A stretch of 43,259 nt of DNA from a virus: positions 1 through 43,259 of the IMG/VR virus record IMGVR_UViG_3300042934_000257; one strand, given 5' to 3'. The position numbers and the translations under genes were made by a program. Shown here one piece after another: positions 12,586 through 19,805 of the stretch; the stretch's first letter is position 1, and the number at the start of each line of letters is the position of its first letter. The notes under the pieces are model-generated. The model had not been told where the DNA came from, did no database searches, and saw nothing but the letters and a program-made list of their open reading frames with translations.

Positions 12586-12691
12586 TCTCATCGAGGAAGT
12601 CGGTCAGACCAGGGCAGGTGCGCCCGAGCGCCATCACCGGGCAGAACTGCTCACAGGGCCGGCCTGTACCGCAGATCATCTCGTCGTACAT
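12518..12691 (-). CDS. Possible cysteine-rich small protein, convergent with the repressor gene (57 aa)
   Basis: The frame MYDEMICGTGRPCEQFCPVM contains four cysteines in 22 residues (C7, C13, C17, C26), which could form a metal site. ATG 12691 has GAGGGAG a few bases upstream. Its 3' end overlaps the plus repressor gene by 68 bp. An extension to 12925 is open but crosses the regulatory region. Support is moderate. Confidence 0.4.
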   Translation of the reverse strand: MYDEMICGTGRPCEQFCPVMALGRTCPGLTDFLDEITGPNALVPSCAPQLEDRTLRS

Positions 12692-12953
12692 TCGTTGCTC
12701 CCTCGTAGGGTTTCGGGTATCGCCTCCCGTAGGTGCCGCACTTTGGATCATCGGTGTTCCGTCGTGTGTTGCACCGTACATGTCGGTTACGTGCTGAATG
12801 TAGACGATGCCGCCGACGTTTGATGTGTCAAGGGGGTGGGTTGTGCGCTTTCCGGACGCTAAACTCAGTTGAACCCCGCAGTTTCCGCAGACTGTCCCCC
12901 AAAGTGCGGACCATAATTGGTCCATACCGTGTGTACCCAGAAGGGGGGCAACG
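12692..12953 (+). promoter_or_regulatory. Promoter-operator region of the int-side HTH gene
   Basis: GGACCA-TAAT-TGGTCC (12908-12923) is a perfect 6-base inverted repeat overlapping a CATAAT that could be the -10; no good -35 is seen. Upstream, AACTCAGTT (12862-12870) repeats the ACT-S-AGT operator core. A GGGGGG run at 12943-12948 serves as SD for ATG 12954. Autoregulation by the 122-residue HTH protein is likely but inferred. Confidence 0.5.
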
Positions 12954-13322
12954 ATGCCTTACGCCAGGCGTTGGAAGTGGGTTCAGAACACAACCGGTGA
13001 GAAAACGATCGGTGCTGCGGCGCAACAGCTCGGAGTGCCGCGGGCGACCCTGTCGCGGTGGCTCAAGTCCGGAATGCCGATAGGCAGCCTAGTGCCGTTG
13101 ATCGTCCGGTTCGAGTGCGACCCGATCGAAGCGTCAGTGGTGTGGGGTCACCTGCAGGACCAGGACGTCGCCCGGTTGAACTATGAAGCGTTGGTGCGGT
13201 ACATCCCCATCGCCACACTCACGGCGGAACTCGAGCGGCGGGTGGCCGTCTACTCTGCGACCCGCCCCGACTCGGAGCGGAAGACATCGGCGGGGATGCT
13301 TAGGCGTGTCCCGGACGTGTAG
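12954..13322 (+). CDS. Immunity repressor-type HTH protein upstream of integrase (122 aa)
   Basis: The N-terminal RRWKWVQNTTGEKTIGAAAQQLGVPRATLSRWLKSG is an HTH of the kind seen in actinophage immunity repressors; the rest is helical. It is read in the same direction as the integrase 237 bases downstream, an order also seen in phages with integration-dependent immunity. An 18-bp palindrome covers its stop codon. It may be the main repressor, with the 92-residue protein as a second regulator. Confidence 0.6.
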   Translation: MPYARRWKWVQNTTGEKTIGAAAQQLGVPRATLSRWLKSGMPIGSLVPLIVRFECDPIEASVVWGHLQDQDVARLNYEALVRYIPIATLTAELERRVAVYSATRPDSERKTSAGMLRRVPDV

Positions 13323-13558
13323 TGCGCACTACACATTGGCATTGAAACCAGCTGAAATAGACTGCAAACGAGTGCCCGGCGACACGGCGTTTCCCGCCCG
13401 AACTTCCGCGCAATTGTTGGGATGCGCGGGTCATCCCGTAGTTCTAGAGTCACACATTCAAGCCCCGTTACTCACCCCATGTAGAATAAGGGCTGTAGGC
13501 CCATTCGGAGTACGAAAACTACACTCCGCACTACATCGGGTCTCACTCGGAGGTCACG
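13317..13558. promoter_or_regulatory. Region between HTH gene and integrase: palindrome and candidate attP zone
   Basis: GTGTAGTGCGCACTACAC (13317-13334) is a perfect 18-bp palindrome containing the HTH gene stop. The half-site GCACTACA recurs at about 13529-13536, close to the integrase start. The rest holds no convincing gene. A tyrosine integrase usually has attP beside it, so the site may be here, but no tRNA 3' end or core repeat is identifiable. Confidence 0.4.
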
Positions 13559-14707
13559 ATGCCCAGAGCGAACCCGCACAAGCTCAAGTCCGGAGAGGTC
13601 GTCTGGCGCGTCCAGTACCGCGTAGGCGGGAAGGTCGTCACCGACCAGTTCAACACCCAGAAAGCGGGCGACGACTACGGCCGGCTGGTCGAACGCGTCG
13701 GCGGTTCAGCAGCCCGCGAAGTGCTCCGCAAACGCCGTAGCAGCGCCGTGGACGTCGTCACGCTCAGCGAGTGGACAGCGACCTACCTCGACCCGGCTTC
13801 GGGCATCCTGACCGGTATTCAACCAGGCACCCGCAAAGGGTACGAACGCATGACCAGGGCGTTCCTGCCCATGCTCGGAGAACACCCGATCGACACGATC
13901 ACCAGCGACGACATCGGCCGGTGGGTTCAGTGGCAGGAGGCTCAACCTTCGGGTGCGCGTGCCGGGCAGAAGGTGGCAGCGAAGACGGTTGCAAACTACC
14001 GCGCCCTTCTGTCAAACATCTTCACCGCGGCGAAGAAGCGGAAGCTCATCACGGACAACCCTGTCGACGGTGTGCGCATCACGAAGGGGCAATCACGCGA
14101 AGGCGTGTTCCTCACCCGTGACGAGTTCGACCGCATCCTCGAGCACACACCCGACCACTACAAACCGCTGCTCGTGTTCATGGTCTACACCGGCACGAGG
14201 TGGGGTGAGGCGACCGCACTCACATGGGGTGATGTGGACATGACGAAGCGAACCCCGACAGCGTCAATCAACAAAGCGTGGAAGAAGGGCGTAGACGGCG
14301 TCCCCGTGTTGGGTGTGCCGAAGTCACAGAAGGGGCGGCGGTCCATCCCGCTCCCCCAGTTGGTTCGCGACTACCTGCCCGCTCGTCGCGCATCCGATCA
14401 GCTCGTGTTCCACGGCGTCGAGGGCGGTCGCCTCTGGTACGGCATGTTCAACACGAGGATCTGGAAGCGTGCGGTTGAACGGTCGCGCATCGGCAAGTCC
14501 CCCAACATCCACGACCTGCGGCACACGTATGCGTCATGGTTGCTCGCGGCAGGCGCACCCCTCAACGTCGTACAAGCGAAACTGGGGCACGAGAAGATCG
14601 ACACAACGGTGGGCGTGTACGGGCACCTTGCGCCAGGCGCTGACGAAGACATCGTGCGGGCGCTCGACGCAATCGGGGGAACACCCAAGCTCGAGCTTGA
14701 AGCGTAA
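13559..14707 (+). CDS. int: Tyrosine-type site-specific integrase (382 aa)
   Basis: An N-terminal arm-binding region (VVWRVQYRVGGKVVTDQF) is followed by a core-binding SAM-like domain (about 68-160) and a catalytic domain with R214 (TGTRWGEA), H318 and R321 (HDLRHTY), H344 (LGHEK) and nucleophile Y354 (GVYGHL). All catalytic residues are present and the length is normal. ATG 13559 follows GGAGG. It inserts the phage into the host chromosome; the excisionase-like gene at 11720 is the presumed partner. Confidence 0.95.
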   Translation: MPRANPHKLKSGEVVWRVQYRVGGKVVTDQFNTQKAGDDYGRLVERVGGSAAREVLRKRRSSAVDVVTLSEWTATYLDPASGILTGIQPGTRKGYERMTRAFLPMLGEHPIDTITSDDIGRWVQWQEAQPSGARAGQKVAAKTVANYRALLSNIFTAAKKRKLITDNPVDGVRITKGQSREGVFLTRDEFDRILEHTPDHYKPLLVFMVYTGTRWGEATALTWGDVDMTKRTPTASINKAWKKGVDGVPVLGVPKSQKGRRSIPLPQLVRDYLPARRASDQLVFHGVEGGRLWYGMFNTRIWKRAVERSRIGKSPNIHDLRHTYASWLLAAGAPLNVVQAKLGHEKIDTTVGVYGHLAPGADEDIVRALDAIGGTPKLELEA

Positions 14708-14724
14708 GGCTTGATCCGCCCGAA

Positions 14725-14919
14725 TCAACCCTGTGGCTTACCACGTTCCCGCCACGCCGTGTCAGCCTTGATCAAACCCTGCTGGGTCATGTCGAGAATC
14801 TTCGCTATCTCGCGCCAGGTCATCCCCTCTCGGCGTGCCCGATCGACTAGCGCGGCCCTGCGATCGGGTAGTGCGCGTTGCAGTTCTGCCAGCGCACGAA
14901 GCTCGTCCCTTATCCCCAC
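14725..14919 (-). CDS. Small HTH protein convergent with integrase (64 aa)
   Basis: The helix-turn-helix reads REGMTWREIAKILDMTQQGLIKADTAWRERG, resembling sigma-region-4-like or small regulator HTHs. It is divergent from the plus 45-residue gene, and a palindromic operator lies between them. A minus TAAAAT adjoins that operator. Role unknown; it may regulate its own divergent promoter. Confidence 0.65.
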   Translation of the reverse strand: MGIRDELRALAELQRALPDRRAALVDRARREGMTWREIAKILDMTQQGLIKADTAWRERGKPQG

Positions 14920-14940
14920 GAAGGGTCAGCCTATTGTGGG

Positions 14941-15061
14941 ACTCGATTTTAACAACTGAGTTGTTATACTCCGTTTAGTGCGAGTAGTTCAGGGGTAACC
15001 CTGATACCCGCATTCTTGGCGGCGAATACGTTTGGCAGTACCGAATCAGGGGGGAATCAAA
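14941..15061. promoter_or_regulatory. Divergent promoter with AACAACTGAGTTGTT operator and leader hairpin
   Basis: A perfect 15-bp palindrome (14951-14965) is flanked directly by a plus TATACT (14965-14970) and a minus TAAAAT. The plus leader contains TCAGGG-GTAA-CCCTGA (14989-15004), a 6-bp stem with a GNRA-type loop. Recognisable -35 boxes are lacking. The operator shares the ACT-S-AGT core with other immunity-region sites. Confidence 0.55.
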
Positions 15062-15199
15062 ATGGTCCAGACCACGTGGTACGTTCAGTACTCGGACGGC
15101 AGCTCAACCCGAGTCGAAGCTTCGAACGAGGCGCAGGCCCGGAACCGCGGATACAAGTACAACCGCTCCGGAGTCATCGTCACCGTTCACCCGGTGTGA
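15062..15199 (+). CDS. Small plus-strand protein (45 aa)
   Basis: The product MVQTTWYVQYSDGSSTRVEA continues NEAQARNRGYKYNRSGVIVTVHPV and looks like a single small alpha/beta unit. ATG 15062 follows a GGGGGG SD and the gene ends at a strong terminator, so it forms a complete monocistronic unit with its own operator. It is likely expressed in the lysogen or early. Function unknown. Confidence 0.6.
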   Translation: MVQTTWYVQYSDGSSTRVEASNEAQARNRGYKYNRSGVIVTVHPV

Positions 15200-15222
15200 C
15201 CCAATTCCTTCGGGTTCACAAA

Positions 15223-15275
15223 CAAAGAAAGGCCCCCCGACCTCGCGGGCACGAGGTACGGGGGGCATCTTTTTG
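15223..15275. terminator. Bidirectional intrinsic terminator ending late operon and plus 45-aa gene
   Basis: A GC-rich stem (GCCCCCCGACCTCG with CGAGGTACGGGGGGC, one mismatch, 15232-15266) is followed on the plus strand by ATCTTTTTG and on the minus strand by CTTTCTTTG. It stops the plus unit at 15062-15199 and the long minus late transcript. Confidence 0.85.
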
Positions 15276-15281
15276 TGCGGT

Positions 15282-15353
15282 TCAGTTGCAGTAGATTCCG
15301 AAGAGCCAGCAGCCGGGCCGGAACCAGTCCCAAGGGCCGAATCGAACGAACAT
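15282..15353 (-). CDS. Aromatic 23-residue microprotein, last gene of the late operon
   Basis: The peptide starts MFVRFGPWDWFRPGCWLFG and ends IYCN: four F, three W, two C, two P. ATG 15353 has GGGAGGT five bases upstream, one of the best SDs in the window, and the stop lies directly before the terminator. It could insert in or lie on the membrane and may act in lysis. Unknown, but the ribosome site makes translation likely. Confidence 0.55.
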   Translation of the reverse strand: MFVRFGPWDWFRPGCWLFGIYCN

Positions 15354-15377
15354 GAGGCACCTCCCTTCGTGGGGTTC

Positions 15378-15476
15378 TCAATCGGGCAGTCGGTATCGGG
15401 GTTTACGGTTCGCGTAGGCGTTCACCGTGAGGTACGCGCAGAGCGTGAAAAGAGGCCATGTGAGAGAACCCCACAT
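15378..15476 (-). CDS. Single-span membrane microprotein (32 aa), lysis cassette
   Basis: MWGSLTWPLFTLCAYLTVNAY is one hydrophobic span followed by a basic tail (ANRKPRYRLPD). ATG 15476 has GAGGGG shortly upstream; a GTG at 15557 would give 59 residues with a basic N-terminal extension. The place after the holin suggests a lysis accessory protein. Inference from position. Confidence 0.5.
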   Translation of the reverse strand: MWGSLTWPLFTLCAYLTVNAYANRKPRYRLPD

Positions 15477-15537
15477 GACCCCTCGAGCGGTGTGGATGTA
15501 CACCGCGTGACGTCGGTTGCCGCGCAACCCGAAACGG

Positions 15538-15756
15538 TTACTCCGCGGCGTGCTCACCCGCGGGCCTGTTCGATACAGCCCAGGTGAACCCGAACGACGC
15601 ACCAAACGACGACAGCACAGAGATACCCACAGCAACCCACTGGCCCTGCGTCAACTCCGACAACGTCATGTCCCCAACGAGGACAACCAGCAACGACGAC
15701 AGGCCCGCGAACGCGGCACCAGTGATCGCAGCAACCCAAGCCTTAGCGCTAGTCAT
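15538..15756 (-). CDS. Holin-like membrane protein with two TM segments (72 aa)
   Basis: Spans are seen at about 6-27 (AWVAAITGAAFAGLSSLLVVLV) and 38-58 (GQWVAVGISVLSSFGASFGFTW), with a short charged C-terminus. ATG 15756 is preceded by GGAG and overlaps the upstream gene. Located after the two lysins, it is the best holin candidate: it would permeabilise the membrane to release or activate the endolysins. Confidence 0.7.
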   Translation of the reverse strand: MTSAKAWVAAITGAAFAGLSSLLVVLVGDMTLSELTQGQWVAVGISVLSSFGASFGFTWAVSNRPAGEHAAE

Positions 15757-16219
15757 GATGCTTCTCCTCTTCATTGCGGGTGTCTTCCACCGCGCGCCGT
15801 TCTTCTAGGTCCCGCCGGATGCGCCCGTCTGACAGGGTCAGCGATTCCTTCGCCTGTGCCAGCTCAGACGCGATCGTTGCGACCTCTACGTGTAGGCCGG
15901 CCAAACCGGTTTCGACGCGCTGCACACCGTCTTTCACGGACGACCCGTTGTTGAAGTGCACTTCGTGGTGGATGTCCGCGATCTGCTTGTTCTGCGCCTC
16001 GAGCGACCGATCGGTGCGTTCGATGAAGTCAGGCAACCCCTGCACCGCATCAACAACACGCGCGAACGTGAGCACTGCACGGGCGGTGCCCAGAATCCAC
16101 GGCCAACCCTTCTTCCGCATGAACACGATGAAGCCGATGAACGCGATAGCGCTGGCTGACCAGCCGACCAACTGCCAGAGCGAAACCGACTCTGCCCACT
16201 CTTGAAATCCAGGTGGCAT
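15749..16219 (-). CDS. Membrane-anchored coiled-coil protein of the lysis cassette (156 aa)
   Basis: One TM helix at about 15-36 (LVGWSASAIAFIGFIVFM) is followed by a long helical, charged domain (FIERTDRSLEAQNKQIADIHHE ... DGRIRRDLEERRAVED). This resembles DUF2746-type proteins found beside actinophage holins. GAGGAGGG precedes ATG 16219. It may be a second holin or a regulator of the first. Confidence 0.6.
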   Translation of the reverse strand: MPPGFQEWAESVSLWQLVGWSASAIAFIGFIVFMRKKGWPWILGTARAVLTFARVVDAVQGLPDFIERTDRSLEAQNKQIADIHHEVHFNNGSSVKDGVQRVETGLAGLHVEVATIASELAQAKESLTLSDGRIRRDLEERRAVEDTRNEEEKHHD

Positions 16220-16249
16220 GATCCCTCCTCGGGGGAACGAGGGGGACGG

Positions 16250-16930
16250 TTACTTGAAGCAGTCCAACGTGCCAGCGTCCCACTGCTGACCGGTCAGAAC
16301 GACCGTCACGTGGGTCTTGCTGTCAGACTGGAAAGCGGCAATGATCTTCTCCGCGCCGATGCGAGCGTGCTCGTTCGTCGGGACGTAACAGACGCCAGAG
16401 CCGCGGCCGACCACTGCGAACAGCGGCTTGTCATCGCGGGTGACCAAGACGTGAGACTGCATTTCTTCCTCCTCGGGAATGATGATCGGAATGCCCGGCC
16501 CGGAGGCTAGAGCTGATCCTGAGAAGTAGTCCCAGGGGTTACGTCGAGCACCGGACGGGTCGACCAAATGCCAATGCAAGTGCGGGTCCACGCCGCCACT
16601 GATGCCCGTGTAAGCGACGACCTCGCCCGCGTTGAAGTGCTGCCCGGACACGCCCACGTAACGGCTCAGGTGGGAGAACACGTCGCGCCAGCCGGGGTTA
16701 GCGTCGTGCTGGAAACGGCACGAGTTGCCCGCCGTCCCATCGTTCGGAACGTGCAACATCACACCCGACGTGCGGGCGTACACGGGCGTACCGATCGGTG
16801 CGACAATGTCGACGCCGCCGCGCAGACCAGACGTGCGCGCAAGGTGGTTCTGCCACGACACATACGGGTCACGGTTGTCAGCAGCGATCACCTGCGACGG
16901 GGCGTACAGCCGGTAGTTGTTCAGAGCCAT
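16250..16930 (-). CDS. M23-family peptidase lysin (226 aa)
   Basis: A LytM-type beta core is visible: GGVDIVAPIGTPVYARTSGV, then SRYVGVSGQHFNAGEVVAYTG, then HLHWHL. The second zinc motif H-x-H is present. In the first motif (usual H-x-G-x-D) the histidine position reads R (RGGVD), so one ligand is missing or supplied elsewhere. The C-terminal 80 residues after PEEEEM form another domain, probably wall-binding. It likely cuts peptidoglycan cross-links together with the GH25 enzyme. Confidence 0.75.
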   Translation of the reverse strand: MALNNYRLYAPSQVIAADNRDPYVSWQNHLARTSGLRGGVDIVAPIGTPVYARTSGVMLHVPNDGTAGNSCRFQHDANPGWRDVFSHLSRYVGVSGQHFNAGEVVAYTGISGGVDPHLHWHLVDPSGARRNPWDYFSGSALASGPGIPIIIPEEEEMQSHVLVTRDDKPLFAVVGRGSGVCYVPTNEHARIGAEKIIAAFQSDSKTHVTVVLTGQQWDAGTLDCFK

Positions 16931-17826
16931 CAGCCGAACGATCCCCTGAACTCAACAGCCTGCTGGGCGAACATGCTGCGGAACGACTTGTACTTCTTGT
17001 CACCCACACGCAGCTCAGGCACCTCAGCCTCAGCGATGCCACGGTTCAACGCCACCGCAGCCTTGTACGCCTCGAGCGCATCACCGTCAGGGATCACCAA
17101 CCAGCGGCCCGACTCGATAACACCAAACTCATTGGTGTCGATGTTGACGAAAAGCATTCCCTCGAGAGATCCCATGTCTGTCTCCTCTTGGTCGTAGTCG
17201 AATGCGGTGTCAACAAACACGTTCGTGTCTGTGATGACACCGCCGATCGCGCGACCGCCGTACTGGTGGCCGACGATCCGTTCACGCGGGATAGACGGGA
17301 TGTCAGGGAATCCCATAGGCGGCTGTGAACCCGCCCGGTAGTCGGCGACGATGAAGTTCGTTCCGGTCGCGAGGGTGGCCTGCCACGCGATGCCCGCACC
17401 GTCGTACCAGCCCGTGTACGTCAACACCTGGCAGCCGGGAATCTTGAGGCGCGACTTCACCCGTTCGATGAACTCCGCAGCCTGCACGTCAGAGAACCGG
17501 AATGCACCGTCCAGCGACTCGTTATCCAGAACGATGAAGTCGGAGGGTCGCCAGTCATGCAACCGGTCGATCATCCAGTCGGCTTGCTGCGTGGGGGTGT
17601 CGACCGTGTCAGGGTCGTTAGGGTTCGCGTCCGGCACCCAGTAGTGCCCGACGTCCGCGAAGCCCGCAGCTCGGGCGCGGTCGATCTGTCGCGTGTACCA
17701 GGGGGCAACGTACGTGTCGACGTTGTCGCCGCCCATCTTCACGTAGACGGCGCGGAACCCCTCAGCGTAAGCAACCGCGAAATCAAGGTTCCATTGGCTC
17801 GAGGCGGTATCGATTACGTGAATCAT
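16930..17826 (-). CDS. GH25 lysozyme-type endolysin (298 aa)
   Basis: The N-terminal MIHVIDTASSQWNLDFAVAYAEGFRAVYVKMG and the catalytic-type acidic strand FIVLDNES are GH25 (muramidase) features; the TIM barrel covers about 1-200 and ends near VFVDTAFDYDQEE. The C-terminal 90 residues (from MGSLEGMLF) share their placement with the tail of the M23 protein and may bind cell wall or regulate. ATG 17826 with GAGG at seven bases is preferred to GTG 17829. Confidence 0.8.
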   Translation of the reverse strand: MIHVIDTASSQWNLDFAVAYAEGFRAVYVKMGGDNVDTYVAPWYTRQIDRARAAGFADVGHYWVPDANPNDPDTVDTPTQQADWMIDRLHDWRPSDFIVLDNESLDGAFRFSDVQAAEFIERVKSRLKIPGCQVLTYTGWYDGAGIAWQATLATGTNFIVADYRAGSQPPMGFPDIPSIPRERIVGHQYGGRAIGGVITDTNVFVDTAFDYDQEETDMGSLEGMLFVNIDTNEFGVIESGRWLVIPDGDALEAYKAAVALNRGIAEAEVPELRVGDKKYKSFRSMFAQQAVEFRGSFG

Positions 17827-18554
17827 CACGCAACCTCAATGACACCTGTGATGTGGAGGTTTGAACCGTTCGTGAACGTGTACGAACCAGGCACCGCAGG
17901 GACACCCAACCCGACACCGTTCGTCGCGTCCGTGTTCCGCACCGGCTGCATCGCGGACGTGGTCGAATCGATCGGCAACACCGCGCGGACAATCGTCGTC
18001 GCACTCTCGATGTACGCCGTACCCACATAGTCGACCGCTTCGACATCGATATGCGCCTTGCACACCATCAACTGCTCACCGATCGGCGCGGACGTGAACC
18101 CGGACGGCAGACCGAACGTCCAAACCCCGGACCCGCCGTTCGTGGTCGAACCCCACACCAACTGCAACCGCCACGCGATCGTGTTCGAGCTGAGCGGCTG
18201 CCACCAACCATTGATCGAGCCGTTGCCGATGGTTGGGTTCGTGGATGCACCCAACCATGCGGGGGTGTAGTTCGACCATTCCCCGATACGGCCGATCATC
18301 TCGAACGTTGCAGGCATCGTCGTAAGGAGACGCAACGACTGGTCTTCCTCAACGTAAATGCGCCGGCCCAACCAGTTCCCCGTGATCGGCAACGCCGCGA
18401 CCGTAGCCACCGTGTCGTCGTCCTTGTCGGCCTGGGCGGCGTCGTCCAACGCCTCACCCAGCGCCGCGCCCAACGTATTCGCGTAAACATCCCAATCGGG
18501 CATCGCGTCCGCGTCCGTATAGACAGGGAACCCGTGGTCATCAACAGTCGGCAT
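17826..18554 (-). CDS. Minor tail / tail-tip protein (242 aa)
   Basis: The protein begins MPTVDDHGFPVYTDADAMPDW, has an alanine-rich helix, then a beta-rich body ending LHITGVIEVA. It resembles receptor-side structural proteins with a C1q-like or jelly-roll C-terminus. GGAGG precedes ATG 18554. It lies between the tail proteins and the lysins. Structural role inferred from position. Confidence 0.55.
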   Translation of the reverse strand: MPTVDDHGFPVYTDADAMPDWDVYANTLGAALGEALDDAAQADKDDDTVATVAALPITGNWLGRRIYVEEDQSLRLLTTMPATFEMIGRIGEWSNYTPAWLGASTNPTIGNGSINGWWQPLSSNTIAWRLQLVWGSTTNGGSGVWTFGLPSGFTSAPIGEQLMVCKAHIDVEAVDYVGTAYIESATTIVRAVLPIDSTTSAMQPVRNTDATNGVGLGVPAVPGSYTFTNGSNLHITGVIEVA

Positions 18555-18572
18555 TAGTCCTCCGGGCATCAA

Positions 18573-18597
18573 AAAAGCCGCCCGAAAGCGGCAACGA
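18573..18597 (-). terminator. Intrinsic terminator after the 393-aa tail gene
   Basis: On the minus strand GCCGC-TTTCGG-GCGGC is followed by TTTTTTG. The next gene's SD begins about 20 bases on. It would reduce transcription into the 242-residue tail protein and the lysis genes. Confidence 0.75.
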
Positions 18598-18614
18598 CAA
18601 AAACAGTGGAACGG

Positions 18615-19796
18615 CTAACCGACCCACACTTGAACAGTCAAATTAGACCCGGCAACCGTCGAACCAACAGCGGTCACATCCACGGTCAACCACTCCCCAG
18701 GGTTCACCATCGAATACTCGATACCCGACGCAGTAACCGCCGTGTGCTCGCCCGCAGGAATCGTGACCGTCTCCAACACCTCAGTGGTCGACTCGTCATA
18801 ATGAAGCACCACATCAACGGTGATCGCAGCCCCGGTAGGGGCAGTCCCAACCGACGCGCGAATCCGACCAACCGCGACCGCAGCCGCCTTGTCGTTGTAG
18901 AACCGCAACGCACCAGTCGAAGTCGTCAACGAACCCGAATACGGGAACGTGAAACAGTGCGACAAGAACCGCACGTTGTCGTCGAACCAGACGTCCGACG
19001 TGTTCCGGTCAGAGTCGCCCGAGTTCAACGGCACACAAGCGGTGCCCCAGTTCTGCGCCTGCAACACATGCCACGCACCCTGATACATGCCCGGCAACGT
19101 CCACACACCGTCGTCACCGTTCACCGCAACGTTCGTGCCCGCGTAATACAGGCGCGTCCCCTCAATGTTCACGACCGCTTCAAACCCGGTCGCGTTCACC
19201 AGGTTGAACGTGTAGAACGGTGCCACTGTCACCGGGTAGCTGCTGAACTGCGGCAGACTCACCGTGAACTCTTCCCCATCCACAGACGGGTGCAACTCAA
19301 CGAACAGATGGAACGGGCCAACAGCCTCAACGCCGGAAGTCCAACCCTCGAACCCGCCCACGTTGATGGGATTCAGCGTCTTGCCGCCATCGCTGAACGT
19401 CACAGGAGGCAGCAACGGTTTCGTAGCCGCCCGATCCGCAGCAGACCCGTCACCCAACCCCGTGACGTAATACGACGCACCGTCAGGGTCCAACGTCACC
19501 CAATACTCAGGCAACAACCCCTGCCGCTCAAACGACCACGCAGCGGCACCCTCAGCCGGCGAGATTTTCCGCACCACAGACGACGTGACACCGCCAGCAG
19601 GAAGACCGGAACCGCCCGTCTGCGTCTTGTTGTTGACAATCGTCGTCTGCCGCGCACCCGCCGAAACCGACTTGTCAGCGCGCGCCATGAACCGGCGCAC
19701 TTCCTCGTTGAACGCCAACTGCTCGACCGCACGCTTCTCCAACCAACGCGCATGCTCGACACCCTCAACAGGAAGGTTGATCTTCGGAATGTACAA
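18615..19796 (-). CDS. Minor tail protein (393 aa)
   Basis: The N-terminal part (KINLPVEGVEHARWLEKRAVEQLAFNEEVRRFMARAD) is helical; the rest is beta-rich with a mid segment SYYVTGLGDGS and a C-terminal beta-sandwich-like region (TVTIPAGEHTAVTASGIEYS, LTVQVWVG). This fits a tail-tip or baseplate protein. Structural assignment rests on position after the fibre gene and composition. Confidence 0.6.
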   Translation of the reverse strand: MYIPKINLPVEGVEHARWLEKRAVEQLAFNEEVRRFMARADKSVSAGARQTTIVNNKTQTGGSGLPAGGVTSSVVRKISPAEGAAAWSFERQGLLPEYWVTLDPDGASYYVTGLGDGSAADRAATKPLLPPVTFSDGGKTLNPINVGGFEGWTSGVEAVGPFHLFVELHPSVDGEEFTVSLPQFSSYPVTVAPFYTFNLVNATGFEAVVNIEGTRLYYAGTNVAVNGDDGVWTLPGMYQGAWHVLQAQNWGTACVPLNSGDSDRNTSDVWFDDNVRFLSHCFTFPYSGSLTTSTGALRFYNDKAAAVAVGRIRASVGTAPTGAAITVDVVLHYDESTTEVLETVTIPAGEHTAVTASGIEYSMVNPGEWLTVDVTAVGSTVAGSNLTVQVWVG

Positions 19797-19805
19797 CGCG
19801 ACCCC

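Noticed and set aside
12582-12797. Plus frame of 71 codons after the repressor candidate
   Set aside because: It is in the shadow of the minus cysteine-rich frame, has no SD, and shows no protein-like pattern.
14981-15060. tRNA-like wording (GTAGTTCAGGGGTA) upstream of the 45-residue gene
   Set aside because: Only one hairpin forms; no anticodon or T arm, and no acceptor pairing.
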